Below are positions 49,996 through 60,630 of a stretch of 64,000 nt of DNA, in pieces. A program made the position numbers and the translations under genes. The notes under the pieces were generated by a model. The model ran no database searches. It was not told the origin of the DNA and saw nothing but the letters and a program-made list of their open reading frames with translations. Where the stretch lies: positions 1,178,001 through 1,242,000 of the forward strand of contig NZ_AP021881.1 in assembly GCF_009937995.1 (NCBI RefSeq), in the 5' to 3' direction. Position 1 is the first letter of the stretch. Every line of letters starts with the position of its first letter. This stretch comes from Sulfuriferula nivalis. Lineage in GTDB: Bacteria > Pseudomonadota > Gammaproteobacteria > Burkholderiales > Sulfuriferulaceae.

Positions 49996-50166
49996 GATCG
50001 ATAATATCTGCTCTTGCCAACTTTAGAGGTTTACATATACTTGTTAAATAGCAAATCATTAATAATAAGATATTAGCATCTTCTTATTCTTGTAGTGTAT
50101 TATACATTCGCAATTCTGAATATAGGCTGCCAAAACATTTTTTACAGATGATAGTAATTATTTAAT

Positions 50167-53100
50167 ATGCGATCGATCAAATCACGGATCATGTTGTTTA
50201 CTTTGGCCATTTACCTGATAAGTATATGGTCATTGGTTTTTTACGCCAGTCAGACATTGCAGGGCATTATGCAACAAGGTTTATGGCTAATTGCTGCATT
50301 ACTGACTTTGTTGAGCAGCGGTCTGATTTGGTGGGTATTAGGCCGAGAATTATCATCATTATTTACTGCAATTAAGACCTTGGCGGCAGTCACTGATATA
50401 CGACAGTCGTTGCAGCCTTTGCCAATTAATGGCGATGATGAGATTGGTGAACTGATTGGTGAAGTCAATCGGTTGTTGATCATCCTGGCACAACGTGAAA
50501 TCGCAATAGCTGAAAACCGCAATTTATTACTGACCATTATCAATACTACCCAGATACGTGTGTTCTGGAAGGATAGAGATCTGCGTTATCTGGGGTGTAA
50601 CATCGTATTTGCCAAAGATGCGGGGGTGGATGATCCACAATCGATAGTAGGTATAGATGATTTTCAGCTAGTGTGGGCGGATCAGGCTGAATTATATCGT
50701 GCTGATGATCGTGCAGTTATTACAACGGGTATTCCCAAGTTGTTTTATGAAGAGCCACAAACAACCTCTGATGGGCATATAACCTGGTTGCGTACGTCGA
50801 AGGTGCCACTTAGAAATGCCGATAATCAAATTATTGGCATTTTAGGTATGTACGAAGATATTACTGAACGCAAACTTGCTGAGCAAAAAATAGTCGAAAG
50901 CGAATCAAGGTTGCGCACCATCATAGAGAATGATCCTGAGTGTGTGAAAATTGTTGATACTTATGGGTTGTTGAGGCAAATGAATCCCGCTGGGTTAGCA
51001 ATGATAGAGGCAGACTCATTAACGCAAGTAATGAATAAACCAATATTGGATATTATTGCGCCTGAGTACCATCAGCTTTACAGTGAATCCCACAAGCAGG
51101 TGCTTGCAGGGAAAGCCATGGAGCTTCAGTATGAAACGATAGGGTTGAAAGGAACGCGCCGCTGGATGGAAAGCCACGCTGTGCCCATACTGGACAATGG
51201 TGCACCAGCTTATCTTGCTGTTACGCGTGATGTTACAGTACGTAAGCAGACTGACGAGAAATTGAGATTAAGCGACCTTGCGCTGAAAACAGTATCACAG
51301 GGCATCATTATTAGTGATATTCATCAAGAGATTATTTGGGTGAATGACGCGTTTACAACAATTACGGGATACGATCGTCATGAGGTGGTGGGTCGGAATT
51401 GTCGGTTTATGCAAGGTGTGCTAACTGAGCCGAAAACCCTTTGTGCCATACATCAGGCTATTGAGAGCGCGACTGAATTTACGGGTGAAATCTTGAATTA
51501 TCGTAAAGATGGTAGCGTGTTCTGGAATGAGTTAACTGTCGCGCCGATGTGTAATGAGCATAGTCAGGTGACGCACTTTGTTGGTATCGCACGTGATATC
51601 TCTGAACGCAAACAAGTAGAACATAAGCTCCAGCTGGCTGCCAGTGTGTTTTCTCATGCGCGTGAAGGCATACTGATTACAAATCCTGCTGGAGAGATAG
51701 TCGACGTTAATGATATGTTTACGCATATTACTGGTTACAGTCGTGAAGATGTATTAGGGCAGAATCCACGTATTTTGAGCTCTGGGCGTCAGAGTAAGGA
51801 TTTTTATATATCCATGTGGCAGGATATTTATCAAGATGGCCACTGGTATGGTGAAGTTTGGAATCGCCGTAAGAATGGCGAGGTTTATGCTGAAATGCTC
51901 ACTATTAGTGCGGTATATGATGCAGATGGGAACCCTGCTCAATTTGTTGGATTGTTTTCTGATATTACTACACTGAAAGAGCATGAGCATCAGCTGGAAC
52001 ATATAGCTCACTATGATGCCTTGACTGACTTGCCTAACCGGATACTGTTGGCGGATCGATTGCATCAGGGTATGGTGCAGGCGCAGCGACATGGTCAGAA
52101 ATTGGTGTTGGTTTATCTTGATCTGGATGGCTTCAAGGCGGTTAATGATACTTATGGGCATGAAGTAGGGGATCAGCTACTTATCGAGTTAGCAAAGCGT
52201 ATGAAGCAGGTGCTGCGTGAAGAAGATACTCTGGCGCGTCTTGGCGGTGATGAGTTTGTTGCGATATTGCTTAATTTGAGTGATGTTGAGAATTGTATGC
52301 CATTGTTAAATCGTCTGCTTGCTGTGACGGCTGATCCATTAGTCATAGGAGACCGTGCGTTACAAGTTTCTGCCAGTCTTGGTGTTACCTTTTACCCACA
52401 AGCGGAAGATGCTGATGCTGATCAGTTGTTACGGCAGGCAGACCATGCCATGTATCAGGCAAAATTAGCCGGGAAAAATCGGTATCATATTTTTGATGCT
52501 GCGCTGGATTTGAATATTCGTAACCATCATGAGAGCTTGGAGCGTATTCGTCATGCTTTGGTTAATGATGAGTTTGTGTTGTACTACCAGCCTAAAGTGA
52601 ATATGCGTACAGGTGTCGTCACTGGTGCAGAAGCATTGATACGTTGGCAACATCCTGAACTTGGGCTGGTGCCACCAGCCGATTTCTTGTCGATTATTGA
52701 AGACCACCCATTGGCAGTTGAGCTGGGTGAATGGGTAATAAAAGCTGCTTTGTCACAAATGTCCGATTGGCATGATGTTGGGTTGGATATAACAGTTAGT
52801 GTGAATATCAGCGCACGTCAGTTACAGCAGAGTGATTTTGTCGAGCGATTGACTGCATTAATGTTGGCGTACCCACAGATGACACCAGGTTGCATAGAAC
52901 TGGAAATACTGGAAACCAGTGCACTAGAAGATATGCTGCACGTTACTCAAGTTATCGAAACATGTCAGAAAATCGGCTTCAAATTTGCCCTTGACGATTT
53001 TGGTACAGGCTATTCATCGTTGACTTATTTAAAACATCTGCCTGCGAATATGCTCAAAATTGATCAGAGTTTTGTTCGCGGTATGCTGGATAATCCTGAT

Positions 53101-53685
53101 GATGTTGCGATTCTGGATGGTGTATTGGGGTTGGCTAAGGCATTCCGGCGTCAAGTGATAGCCGAGGGTGTTGAGACGATTGCACATGGTGCAATGTTGT
53201 TGCAACTCGGTTGTGATCTGGCCCAAGGTTATGCAATTGCACGTCCTATGCCAGCGATAGATTTTCATGTTTGGTCAACAACTTGGCGTCCTGATATTGC
53301 ATGGCAGGATTTGCACGTGCTTAGTCGTGATGATTTGCCTTTATTGTTTGCTGGTGTTGAACACCGAGCCTGGATAGCTAGTGTCTCTGCTTATTTAAGG
53401 GAAGAAAGTAATGTATTGCCGCCGATGGATCATCATCAGTGTTTCTTCGGTATCTGGCTGGATACTAAACATCCAGCCAAATATGAATTACAACCGGTTT
53501 TTCAGCATATTCTGGTATTACACCAGCAGGTGCATGCTTTGGCGAGGGAGTTGTTGGCGCTCTATGCAGACAATCAGCAACTGGTCAGCCTGACTAGATT
53601 AGATGAGTTATATGCGCAACGTGATGCATTGCTTGCAGCATTGCGGGATTTATTGCAGGGTAATTTGTCAGCGTATGACAGATAG
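50167..53685 (+). CDS. PAS-GGDEF-EAL-CZB c-di-GMP signalling protein
   Basis: 1172 residues. Two N-terminal membrane helices (residues 8-28 and 35-57) with hardly any periplasmic loop, a HAMP-like linker, then four PAS domains (about 118-240, 247-362, 370-480, 490-605; the third has GRNCRFMQG as in LOV-like/PAS folds but lacks the LOV cysteine motif NCRFLQ context). GGDEF domain with intact RLGGDEF (about 691) and inhibitory RxxD (REED) just upstream. EAL domain with EALIRW (about 820), DDFGTGYSS and EGVET intact. C-terminal zinc-binding CZB domain: HRAW (about 1064), HHQCFFGIWL, HILVLHQQVH. Probably both makes and degrades c-di-GMP, gated by zinc and by PAS ligands. Confidence 0.92.
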   Translation: MRSIKSRIMLFTLAIYLISIWSLVFYASQTLQGIMQQGLWLIAALLTLLSSGLIWWVLGRELSSLFTAIKTLAAVTDIRQSLQPLPINGDDEIGELIGEVNRLLIILAQREIAIAENRNLLLTIINTTQIRVFWKDRDLRYLGCNIVFAKDAGVDDPQSIVGIDDFQLVWADQAELYRADDRAVITTGIPKLFYEEPQTTSDGHITWLRTSKVPLRNADNQIIGILGMYEDITERKLAEQKIVESESRLRTIIENDPECVKIVDTYGLLRQMNPAGLAMIEADSLTQVMNKPILDIIAPEYHQLYSESHKQVLAGKAMELQYETIGLKGTRRWMESHAVPILDNGAPAYLAVTRDVTVRKQTDEKLRLSDLALKTVSQGIIISDIHQEIIWVNDAFTTITGYDRHEVVGRNCRFMQGVLTEPKTLCAIHQAIESATEFTGEILNYRKDGSVFWNELTVAPMCNEHSQVTHFVGIARDISERKQVEHKLQLAASVFSHAREGILITNPAGEIVDVNDMFTHITGYSREDVLGQNPRILSSGRQSKDFYISMWQDIYQDGHWYGEVWNRRKNGEVYAEMLTISAVYDADGNPAQFVGLFSDITTLKEHEHQLEHIAHYDALTDLPNRILLADRLHQGMVQAQRHGQKLVLVYLDLDGFKAVNDTYGHEVGDQLLIELAKRMKQVLREEDTLARLGGDEFVAILLNLSDVENCMPLLNRLLAVTADPLVIGDRALQVSASLGVTFYPQAEDADADQLLRQADHAMYQAKLAGKNRYHIFDAALDLNIRNHHESLERIRHALVNDEFVLYYQPKVNMRTGVVTGAEALIRWQHPELGLVPPADFLSIIEDHPLAVELGEWVIKAALSQMSDWHDVGLDITVSVNISARQLQQSDFVERLTALMLAYPQMTPGCIELEILETSALEDMLHVTQVIETCQKIGFKFALDDFGTGYSSLTYLKHLPANMLKIDQSFVRGMLDNPDDVAILDGVLGLAKAFRRQVIAEGVETIAHGAMLLQLGCDLAQGYAIARPMPAIDFHVWSTTWRPDIAWQDLHVLSRDDLPLLFAGVEHRAWIASVSAYLREESNVLPPMDHHQCFFGIWLDTKHPAKYELQPVFQHILVLHQQVHALARELLALYADNQQLVSLTRLDELYAQRDALLAALRDLLQGNLSAYDR

Positions 53686-53705
53686 TCACACGTGCTGATG
53701 AAAAA

Positions 53706-53912
53706 CTAACCTACTTCAAACCCCGCCCCATCAATCACTTTGTGCATTGCTTCGAGTGTCGTTTTGTCGGGGTCAAAAGTTACTTCAGCATTGGCGTGTT
53801 CCAGAGATACGTTGACTTCGCTAACCCCTGAGATTGCGCTGAGGACGCGGGTCACACTGCTGGTGCAGCCGCCACAGGTCATGCCTTTGATGTTGATGAT
53901 GGTATGTTGCAT
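53706..53912 (-). CDS. Copper chaperone-like HMA protein
   Basis: 68 residues, single HMA domain with metal site M11-T-C-G-G-C16 and the typical VNVSLEHANAEVTFDP. Resembles CopZ; it likely hands copper or a similar ion to a P-type ATPase encoded elsewhere. It lies four bases after serB and is probably co-transcribed. Confidence 0.92.
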   Translation of the reverse strand: MQHTIINIKGMTCGGCTSSVTRVLSAISGVSEVNVSLEHANAEVTFDPDKTTLEAMHKVIDGAGFEVG

Positions 53913-53915
53913 GGT

Positions 53916-54764
53916 TTACTCCTTACCTAGTAGAGGGATGACCGCACTTAGATCATTATAATTGAGTGCGTAGCTGGCTTGTTCACGTACGATGGGTTTG
54001 GCGTGGTAGGCGACTGAGCTGCCTGCTGCAGCCATCATTAACAGATCATTGGCGCCATCGCCAATGGCGAGGGTTTGTTTTTGGGTGCAGTCGATTTCAT
54101 TTCGGATTTTATTGAGCCAGTCGGCTTTGCCTTGTGCGTCAAGTATTGTGCCTAATATACGACCGGTGAGTTTTCCATCTACGATTTCCAGCTCATTGGA
54201 TGCTGCATAGTCCAGATTGAGTCTGGCTTTGAGTTTGTCCGTGAAGAAAGTAAATCCACCAGAAACCAGCAGGGTTTTGATGCCGTTTTTTTGGAAAGTG
54301 GCGATGAGTTTTTCTGCGCCTGGTGTGAGTTGCAGGCGTTCGTCATAGACGCGTTGTAGTGCATCGGCATCCAGTCCGGCGAGCAGTGCGACACGGCGAG
54401 TCAGGCTTTCGGCAAAGACGATTTCACCGCGCATGGCGGCTTCGGTGATGGCAGCAACTTCGGTTTTGACGCCTATCATATCGGCGATTTCGTCTATGCA
54501 TTCGATAGTAATCAGGGTGGAATCCATATCCATTACTGCCAGTTTGAAATCCTTGATGTAGCGGTGGAAAGGGATGAAAGCGAAATCCAGTTGTTGCTCT
54601 GCACACATAGCAGCGATGGCTGCAGCTTGGCTATTGTCGGCCTGGCTCAGGCAAAATGCCTGCTGGTTGATGGCGTCGATTGCACCGACATTGGCAAGCT
54701 TGGCGATTTGTTTCAGACTTTGGGTGGGGACGTGTTGTCCCTGAATAATTAAGTTATAAAGCAT
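53916..54764 (-). CDS. serB: Phosphoserine phosphatase
   Basis: HAD phosphatase, last step of serine synthesis. 282 residues. N-terminal regulatory region, nucleophile Asp79 in VMDMDSTLI, LLVSGGFTFFTD and metal-binding AIGDGANDLLMM. Starts four bases after mfd ends on the same strand. Confidence 0.95.
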   Translation of the reverse strand: MLYNLIIQGQHVPTQSLKQIAKLANVGAIDAINQQAFCLSQADNSQAAAIAAMCAEQQLDFAFIPFHRYIKDFKLAVMDMDSTLITIECIDEIADMIGVKTEVAAITEAAMRGEIVFAESLTRRVALLAGLDADALQRVYDERLQLTPGAEKLIATFQKNGIKTLLVSGGFTFFTDKLKARLNLDYAASNELEIVDGKLTGRILGTILDAQGKADWLNKIRNEIDCTQKQTLAIGDGANDLLMMAAAGSSVAYHAKPIVREQASYALNYNDLSAVIPLLGKE

Positions 54765-54768
54765 GATC

Positions 54769-57700
54769 TTAGCTCAGTTCTTTCAATAAGTTTCTAACAT
54801 TTTTTACGCGGTCAGCGAGGTCTTTGCTGGTTAGGGTGACGCGCAATTTGTCGGGGCCGGCCAGTTTGTAATGACGACGGGTCTGGATTAATTCTATCAG
54901 GCGCATCGGGTCGATAGGTGGTTTGGGAATAAATTGCAGGCCGATAGCCTCGTTGGATGCATCCAGTTTGGCGATGCCAAGTGGTTTGGCGAGCAACCGC
55001 AGACGATGCGATTCGAGCAGGGCCAGGGCGGGCTCAGGCAACAAACCAAAGCGGTCAACCAGTTCGGCATGCAGATCATCAAGTGCATCTTGTTCAGTGC
55101 AATTGGCGAGGCGTTTGTATAACACCAGACGTTCATGGATGTCACCACAGTAGTTGGTAGGAAGCAGGGCAGGGGTGTGCAGATTGATTTCCGTAGTCAC
55201 ACCCAGCGGCTGGTTCATGTCCGGCTCCAGCCCTTTCTTTAGTGCTGCGACAGCGTGGTTGAGCATGTCGTTATACATGCTGAAGCCGATTTCCTGCATG
55301 CTGCCGCTCTGTGAGTCACCCAGTACTTCACCTGCGCCACGTATCTCCAGATCGTGCATGGCGAGATGGAAACCAGCACCCAGATCTTCCATCATTTGCA
55401 ACGCTTCCAGACGTTTCTTTGCCGCAGGGGTAATCGCGTCTTCCTCAGGCGTGAGCAGGTAGGCGTAGGCCTGATGATGCGAGCGTCCGACCCGTCCACG
55501 CAACTGATGCAACTGCGCCAGACCGAATTTGTCGGCGCGGTTCATGATGATGGTGTTGGCGGTGGGGATGTCGATACCTGTCTCGATAATCGTGGTGCAA
55601 AGTAGCAGATTGACCTGTTGCTGATGGAAGTCACGCATGACATGTTCCAGTTCACGCTCAGGCATTTGACCATGGGCGACGCGAATACGCGCTTCGGGTA
55701 GCAGTTTTGCCAGTCGTGCTTCCATGTTGTAGATGGTATCGACTTCGTTGTGCAGGAAGTATATTTGCCCACCGCGCTTGAGTTCACGCAGTACGGCTTC
55801 ACGTATCACGCCATCGGAATAACGGGAAACAAACGTTTTAATCGACAGGCGTTTCTGTGGTGGTGTGGTGATGACAGAGAAGTCACGTATACCTTCCAGC
55901 GACATCGCCAAGGTGCGAGGTATCGGCGTAGCGGTAAGGGTAAGCATATCGACTTCTGCTCGCAGTACTTTCATTTGCTCTTTCTGCCGTACGCCAAAGC
56001 GATGTTCTTCGTCGATGATGACCAGCCCCAGATTTTTGAAGACGACATCTTTTTGCAATAATTTATGAGTGCCGATGACGATATCGATGGTACCTGCTGC
56101 CAGTCCTGCCATGGCTTGTGTTTGTTCCTTGGCGGAGCGGAAACGGGATAATTCGGCGATACGCACGGGCCAATCGGCAAAGCGGTCGGAGAAATTCTGG
56201 AAATGTTGTTCTGCTAGCAAGGTCGTAGGAACCAGTACGGCGACTTGCTTTCCATCCATCAGCGCAACAAAAGCAGCACGGAGTGCAACTTCGGTTTTGC
56301 CAAAGCCGACATCACCACATACCAGCCTGTCCATGGGACGTGCCGAGCACAGGTCGTCGATTACGGCGGTAATTGCGCTGGCCTGATCTATGGTTTCTTC
56401 AAAGCCAAAGCCTTCGACGAAAGCCTCATAGTCATGCTGCTTGAGCGTAAATGCATGTCCTTGACGGGCAGCACGGCGAGCGTAGAGATTAAGTAATTCT
56501 GCTGCGGTATCGCGTGCTTGCTCCATCGCGCGGCGTTTGGCTTTTTCCCAGTTGCCGCTGCCTAATTTGGATAACGCAATTGATTCTGGCGCACCGCCGC
56601 TATAACGACCAATTAGGTGCAGTTGCGACACCGGCACATAGAGCTTGTCGTCACCTGCATATTCCAGCAACAGAAATTCGGTTTCGCCTTCGCCGAGATC
56701 CATGCTGACTAAACCCAGATAACGCCCGATACCGTGGTCGGCGTGAACTACGGGGTCACCCACTTTGACTTCAGATAAATCACGCAGCATGCCGTCAACC
56801 TGGCTGCGGCGATGGCTGTTACGCCCACGCGTGCGTACTGTAGTGGCGTAGAGCTCGGCTTCGGTTACAAACGCAACGGGTGGGTCGGATTGCAAAATGA
56901 AACCGTGTGCGAGTGGCGCTACGCCTAATCTGGGCTGGTTCAGGTCTGCGGTACATGTGGTGTAATCTTCACACAAGGCCAGTTTGATGCCATGTTCAGC
57001 AAAATACTGCGCCATGGTTTCGCGTCGCCCCAGACTTTCAGCGAAAATCAGCACATGACCAGGAAAGGTGTCCAGGAAATGATGAATGCGGTGCAGTGGT
57101 TCGTCTTCACGGCGTTCGACGTTGAGTGTAGGCAGCGGCGCTGTATGTGGGTTGTTGACGGTTGCTGTATCAATTTCAACGCGGGCATAGCGTTTGAGGT
57201 TGCCAAATAACACGTCGGTGGCTAAAAACAAATCTGCGGGTGGCATGATTGGGCGTTGGGGGTCGCCACGCATCAGTTTATAGCGGGTTTCTGTATCCTG
57301 CCAGAATGTTTGTGTGGCGGTTTCAATATCACCATGCAGGCAAATCAATGCGTTTTCCGGCACATAGTCAAACAAGGTTGCAGTCTGTTCAAAAAACAGT
57401 GGTAAGTAATATTCTATCCCCGCTGGCGCGAGACCATTGCTGACGTCTTTATATATCTGACGCTTGGACGCATCACCTTCAAAACAGTCACGGAAATTTT
57501 GGCGGAACAAGGCCATGCCGGCTTCATCCAATGGGAATTCACGTGCAGGCAGTAAACGGATTTCTTTTACGGGATAGATACTGCGCTGCGTATCGACGTC
57601 AAACGTGCGTATGCTTTCTATTTCGTCATCAAATAAATCGATTCGATAGGGTAGTGCGCTGCCCATAGGGAACAAATCGAGCAAACCGCCACGTACACTG

Positions 57701-58176
57701 AATTCGCCAGGCGATAATACCTGACTCACCGCTGTATAACCTGACGTCGCCATTTGTTTACGTAGCGCATCCAGATCAAGTTTTTGGCCTTGGATCAGAA
57801 AGAAAGTATAAGCACCTAAATAGCTAGGTGGGGCAAGTCGGTACAGTGCTGTAGTGACCGGCACGATGGCGATATCACACTGACTTTGGGAAATTTGGTA
57901 TAGCGTGGCCAGACGTTCAGAAATTAAATCCTGATGTGGCGAAAAGTGATCGTAGGGTAGTGTTTCCCAGTCGGGCAATAAGCTGACTGTTAACTTGGGT
58001 GCGAACCAGCGCATTTCATCCAGCAACCGCTGAGCATCCAGTGCATTTGCGGTGAGCACAACTATAGGTCGCTGTGGTGTGGCGAGTTCGCTAATCGCTA
58101 AGGCATCAGCCGATCCGACTAAGCCCCCTATGCTTAAACGTTGACCAGCAGGGGGTATGGGTTGGTTAATCAGCAT
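54769..58176 (-). CDS. mfd: Transcription-repair coupling factor Mfd
   Basis: 1135 residues. It displaces stalled RNA polymerase and recruits UvrA. UvrB-like N-terminal region ([20 protein letters not shown]), RNA-polymerase-interacting domain ([15 protein letters not shown]), and helicase motifs [16 protein letters not shown] (about residue 622), DEEHRFG (about 720), [12 protein letters not shown] and [19 protein letters not shown]-terminal TRCF domain present; length matches the family. Confidence 0.97.
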   Translation of the reverse strand: MLINQPIPPAGQRLSIGGLVGSADALAISELATPQRPIVVLTANALDAQRLLDEMRWFAPKLTVSLLPDWETLPYDHFSPHQDLISERLATLYQISQSQCDIAIVPVTTALYRLAPPSYLGAYTFFLIQGQKLDLDALRKQMATSGYTAVSQVLSPGEFSVRGGLLDLFPMGSALPYRIDLFDDEIESIRTFDVDTQRSIYPVKEIRLLPAREFPLDEAGMALFRQNFRDCFEGDASKRQIYKDVSNGLAPAGIEYYLPLFFEQTATLFDYVPENALICLHGDIETATQTFWQDTETRYKLMRGDPQRPIMPPADLFLATDVLFGNLKRYARVEIDTATVNNPHTAPLPTLNVERREDEPLHRIHHFLDTFPGHVLIFAESLGRRETMAQYFAEHGIKLALCEDYTTCTADLNQPRLGVAPLAHGFILQSDPPVAFVTEAELYATTVRTRGRNSHRRSQVDGMLRDLSEVKVGDPVVHADHGIGRYLGLVSMDLGEGETEFLLLEYAGDDKLYVPVSQLHLIGRYSGGAPESIALSKLGSGNWEKAKRRAMEQARDTAAELLNLYARRAARQGHAFTLKQHDYEAFVEGFGFEETIDQASAITAVIDDLCSARPMDRLVCGDVGFGKTEVALRAAFVALMDGKQVAVLVPTTLLAEQHFQNFSDRFADWPVRIAELSRFRSAKEQTQAMAGLAAGTIDIVIGTHKLLQKDVVFKNLGLVIIDEEHRFGVRQKEQMKVLRAEVDMLTLTATPIPRTLAMSLEGIRDFSVITTPPQKRLSIKTFVSRYSDGVIREAVLRELKRGGQIYFLHNEVDTIYNMEARLAKLLPEARIRVAHGQMPERELEHVMRDFHQQQVNLLLCTTIIETGIDIPTANTIIMNRADKFGLAQLHQLRGRVGRSHHQAYAYLLTPEEDAITPAAKKRLEALQMMEDLGAGFHLAMHDLEIRGAGEVLGDSQSGSMQEIGFSMYNDMLNHAVAALKKGLEPDMNQPLGVTTEINLHTPALLPTNYCGDIHERLVLYKRLANCTEQDALDDLHAELVDRFGLLPEPALALLESHRLRLLAKPLGIAKLDASNEAIGLQFIPKPPIDPMRLIELIQTRRHYKLAGPDKLRVTLTSKDLADRVKNVRNLLKELS

Positions 58177-58303
58177 GGAAAAATAATGCGCCTAAATAAA
58201 CAATGTATTTTAGCTTATTTTGGGCAGGGTGTAGGCAATCTGGTCTGGTGTAAATGAAAAAGGACTAGCTCAAGCCAGTATTTCTTGATTGTGGACGCCA
58301 TAT

Positions 58304-58699
58304 TTAAGTCTTAACTGCTTCTCGAAATAAGTTAATAGCGTGATCAAAAAACTCTTCCAGCCAGGATTTTAATTCCGGGGATAAGGTGATTAATTTTGCT
58401 CTGCCATCACTTGGGTCGGGCAACTCTATGAGCAGACCAATCATTATTGCTTTATCCAAATATTTTTTGGCGGTTTGGGGCCCCAGATGGCGCATGTATA
58501 AAAGCGCTTCTTGTTTTCGCACTGGCTCCTGTTTAGCCCATAGACCGGTATATAAATCGGAATAGTTAATATCGAAGACATCCTTGTCTTGCAAAAACTC
58601 CATCCAGGCAGAATCCATCCGATTTAGCGCTTCTACAAATCTTAAACGTTGTTGATGTTTTTTTACTGCACCCATTTTTCTGACCTGTTTTAAATTCAT
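58304..58699 (-). CDS. MarR-like winged-helix regulator
   Basis: 131 residues. Helical N terminus, a winged helix with EALLYMRHLGPQTAKKYLDKA, then LLIELPDPSDGRAKLITLSPEL and a C-terminal dimer helix; this is the MarR pattern (DPxDGRxxxxxLTP). Divergent from the desaturase operon with a large palindrome between them, so it probably represses that operon and itself. Ligand unknown. Confidence 0.78.
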   Translation of the reverse strand: MNLKQVRKMGAVKKHQQRLRFVEALNRMDSAWMEFLQDKDVFDINYSDLYTGLWAKQEPVRKQEALLYMRHLGPQTAKKYLDKAIMIGLLIELPDPSDGRAKLITLSPELKSWLEEFFDHAINLFREAVKT

Positions 58700-58742
58700 T
58701 GAATATCGAAGACCTTATTATATTTTAGTAAAGCTGTCAAAA

Positions 58743-58776
58743 TTACAAGTAAATTTACCGGTAATTTTACTTGTAA
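58743..58776. promoter_or_regulatory. 34-bp operator-like palindrome
   Basis: TTACAAGTAAA (58743-58753) and TTTACTTGTAA (58766-58776) are perfect inverted arms around TTTACCGGTAAT, itself nearly symmetric; the centre is at 58760/58761. It sits between the MarR-like gene and the desaturase operon. Further half-site-like TTACAATTTACT lies near 58793. Best candidate for the MarR-like protein's binding site. Confidence 0.75.
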
Positions 58777-58834
58777 TAACCATTTCAACTGATTACAATT
58801 TACTCAAGTGCTTTTTAATTGAGGTGGTTAAGTC

Positions 58835-59851
58835 ATGAAATCGAAATTTCAATTGTGGCGACATGCCGATGGGGTTATGCCTAATTCAATAGCATTTCTC
58901 TATGTTTTTGGAATGCAGGTATTAGGTATCTATTTATTAACGTCGACAGATCTGATTTCTTGGCTCATCGGTGTATTGGCCTTGGCTCATTCTCTTGTGA
59001 TTGCGGCTTACTTAATTCACGAAATTGCACATCAGTGTTTATTCCAGGATAGAAAGATAAATGTGCTAGTTGGCGAGGTGTTGTCGTGGATTTGTGGTGC
59101 AGCATATGCGCCTATCACTCGTATTCAACGTATGCACATGCGCCATCATGGTGATCGAGCTGACGTGACTCTTTATGACCCGCGACCGGATTTTAAGCGT
59201 GTGCCAAACATCCTTAGAAAATTAATCTATATTCTGGAGTGGTGTTACATCCCGGCAGTGGAACTCGTTATGCATTTCCATGTAATGTTCCGACCTTTCT
59301 TTAATAAAAGATACAAGCAAGAAAGACCGCGTGTCATTTTGATGGGATTAAGTCGAGTTGCTTTATTTACCTGGATATATATACAAAATCCATGGGGTGT
59401 AGTTGGATTTGCTATCGCATACTTAATATTTCTGATGGCTTTGTTTATTGCCGATGCTTATGCACACACTTATGAATTCTTTGTAGTTACAGATGTGAAT
59501 GAGAAAGTAGCAAGGAATGGTCGTAATCATGCCTATGATCTGCAACATACCTGGTCCAACTTGATTTCTGAGCGCTGGCCGCTGCTTAATTTATTAAATC
59601 TGAACTTCGGTTATCACACTGCTCATCATGCCAAACCAGCAGAACCATGGTATCGCTTACCAGAATTGCATCAGGAATTATTCTCTCCGGATTCGCCTCA
59701 GGTATTACCTATGAAGGAAGTTTGGCGGTCATTTCGGATAAACCGCCTTAAACGCATTGAAGCCGAAGAGGGTGGAGATGTAGGAACAGGGGTAGGTCGT
59801 GCAGATGAGTTTCTGGGCGTACACGGTGTTTCATTTTTGAGTATTGTTTAA
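58835..59851 (+). CDS. Membrane fatty-acid desaturase-like protein
   Basis: 338 residues with four to six membrane helices. The three histidine boxes of the di-iron desaturase/hydroxylase superfamily are present: HEIAHQ (about residue 63), HMRHHGD (about 101) and HTAHH (about 262). The substrate may be an acyl chain, carotenoid or alkane-like compound. GAGGTGG precedes ATG 58835. First gene of an operon with an SDR and a creatininase-like protein. Confidence 0.85.
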   Translation: MKSKFQLWRHADGVMPNSIAFLYVFGMQVLGIYLLTSTDLISWLIGVLALAHSLVIAAYLIHEIAHQCLFQDRKINVLVGEVLSWICGAAYAPITRIQRMHMRHHGDRADVTLYDPRPDFKRVPNILRKLIYILEWCYIPAVELVMHFHVMFRPFFNKRYKQERPRVILMGLSRVALFTWIYIQNPWGVVGFAIAYLIFLMALFIADAYAHTYEFFVVTDVNEKVARNGRNHAYDLQHTWSNLISERWPLLNLLNLNFGYHTAHHAKPAEPWYRLPELHQELFSPDSPQVLPMKEVWRSFRINRLKRIEAEEGGDVGTGVGRADEFLGVHGVSFLSIV

Positions 59852-59864
59852 AGGGGGAACTGGT

Positions 59865-60608
59865 ATGGAATTTACAGGGAAAACGGTATTGATCACCGGT
59901 GCCGCTAGCGGGATTGGCCGAGCAGCAGCCGTAGCGTTTTTAAGAGAGGGGGCAACTGTTGGTATTAATCATATCAATCAATCACACTTATTTGCAGAAC
60001 TGCAAGCAACCCATGCCGATTGTGCAGACCGACTAATTGAACTTGAAGCCGACGTGCGTAATGGAAGCGAAGTAAAGACAATGGTTGATACACTGATTGC
60101 ACACACAGGCAGACTTGACGTGCTTGTGAACAATGCAGGTGTTTCACAAATTAAACCCTTTCTCGAAACCACCGAGGAGGATTGGGATTTCATTATAAAT
60201 ACCGATCTGAAATCAGTTTTTTTGTGTAGTAAAGCGGCTATTCCCTATTTAAAAATCAATCATGGCGCTATTGTGAATATAGCTTCTGAGTTGGCGCTGA
60301 GTGGTCGTGCACAGTATGGTCCTTATACTGCGGCCAAGGGTGGGATTATTAGTCTGACCCGTTCGCTTGCGCGTGAATTTGCACCAGAAATTCGCGTAAA
60401 TGCCGTTGCTCCAGGGCCAACCATGACACCGATGCTGGAAAAAGAAGCGTTAGTGCCAGGCCATAAGGAAGATCTTGGCGCTATTCCTATGGGACGTTAT
60501 GCCGAAGCGAAGGAAATTGCCGAAAGCATCCTGTTCTTGGCATCTACTCGTGCAAGCATTTTTTGTGGCGATATTATTAGCCCCAATGGCGGCGCAGTCA
60601 TGCGCTGA
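59865..60608 (+). CDS. Short-chain dehydrogenase/reductase
   Basis: 247 residues from ATG 59865 (GGGGGA upstream). NAD(P) motif TGAASGIG (residues 11-18), NNAG (about 88), catalytic Ser in NIASELALS and Tyr/Lys in YTAAKGG. It ends FCGDIISPNGGAVMR, typical of classical FabG-like SDRs. Substrate unknown; may act on the desaturase/hydroxylase product. Confidence 0.92.
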   Translation: MEFTGKTVLITGAASGIGRAAAVAFLREGATVGINHINQSHLFAELQATHADCADRLIELEADVRNGSEVKTMVDTLIAHTGRLDVLVNNAGVSQIKPFLETTEEDWDFIINTDLKSVFLCSKAAIPYLKINHGAIVNIASELALSGRAQYGPYTAAKGGIISLTRSLAREFAPEIRVNAVAPGPTMTPMLEKEALVPGHKEDLGAIPMGRYAEAKEIAESILFLASTRASIFCGDIISPNGGAVMR

Positions 60609-60630
60609 ATGATGAAGAAATGAGATTGAT

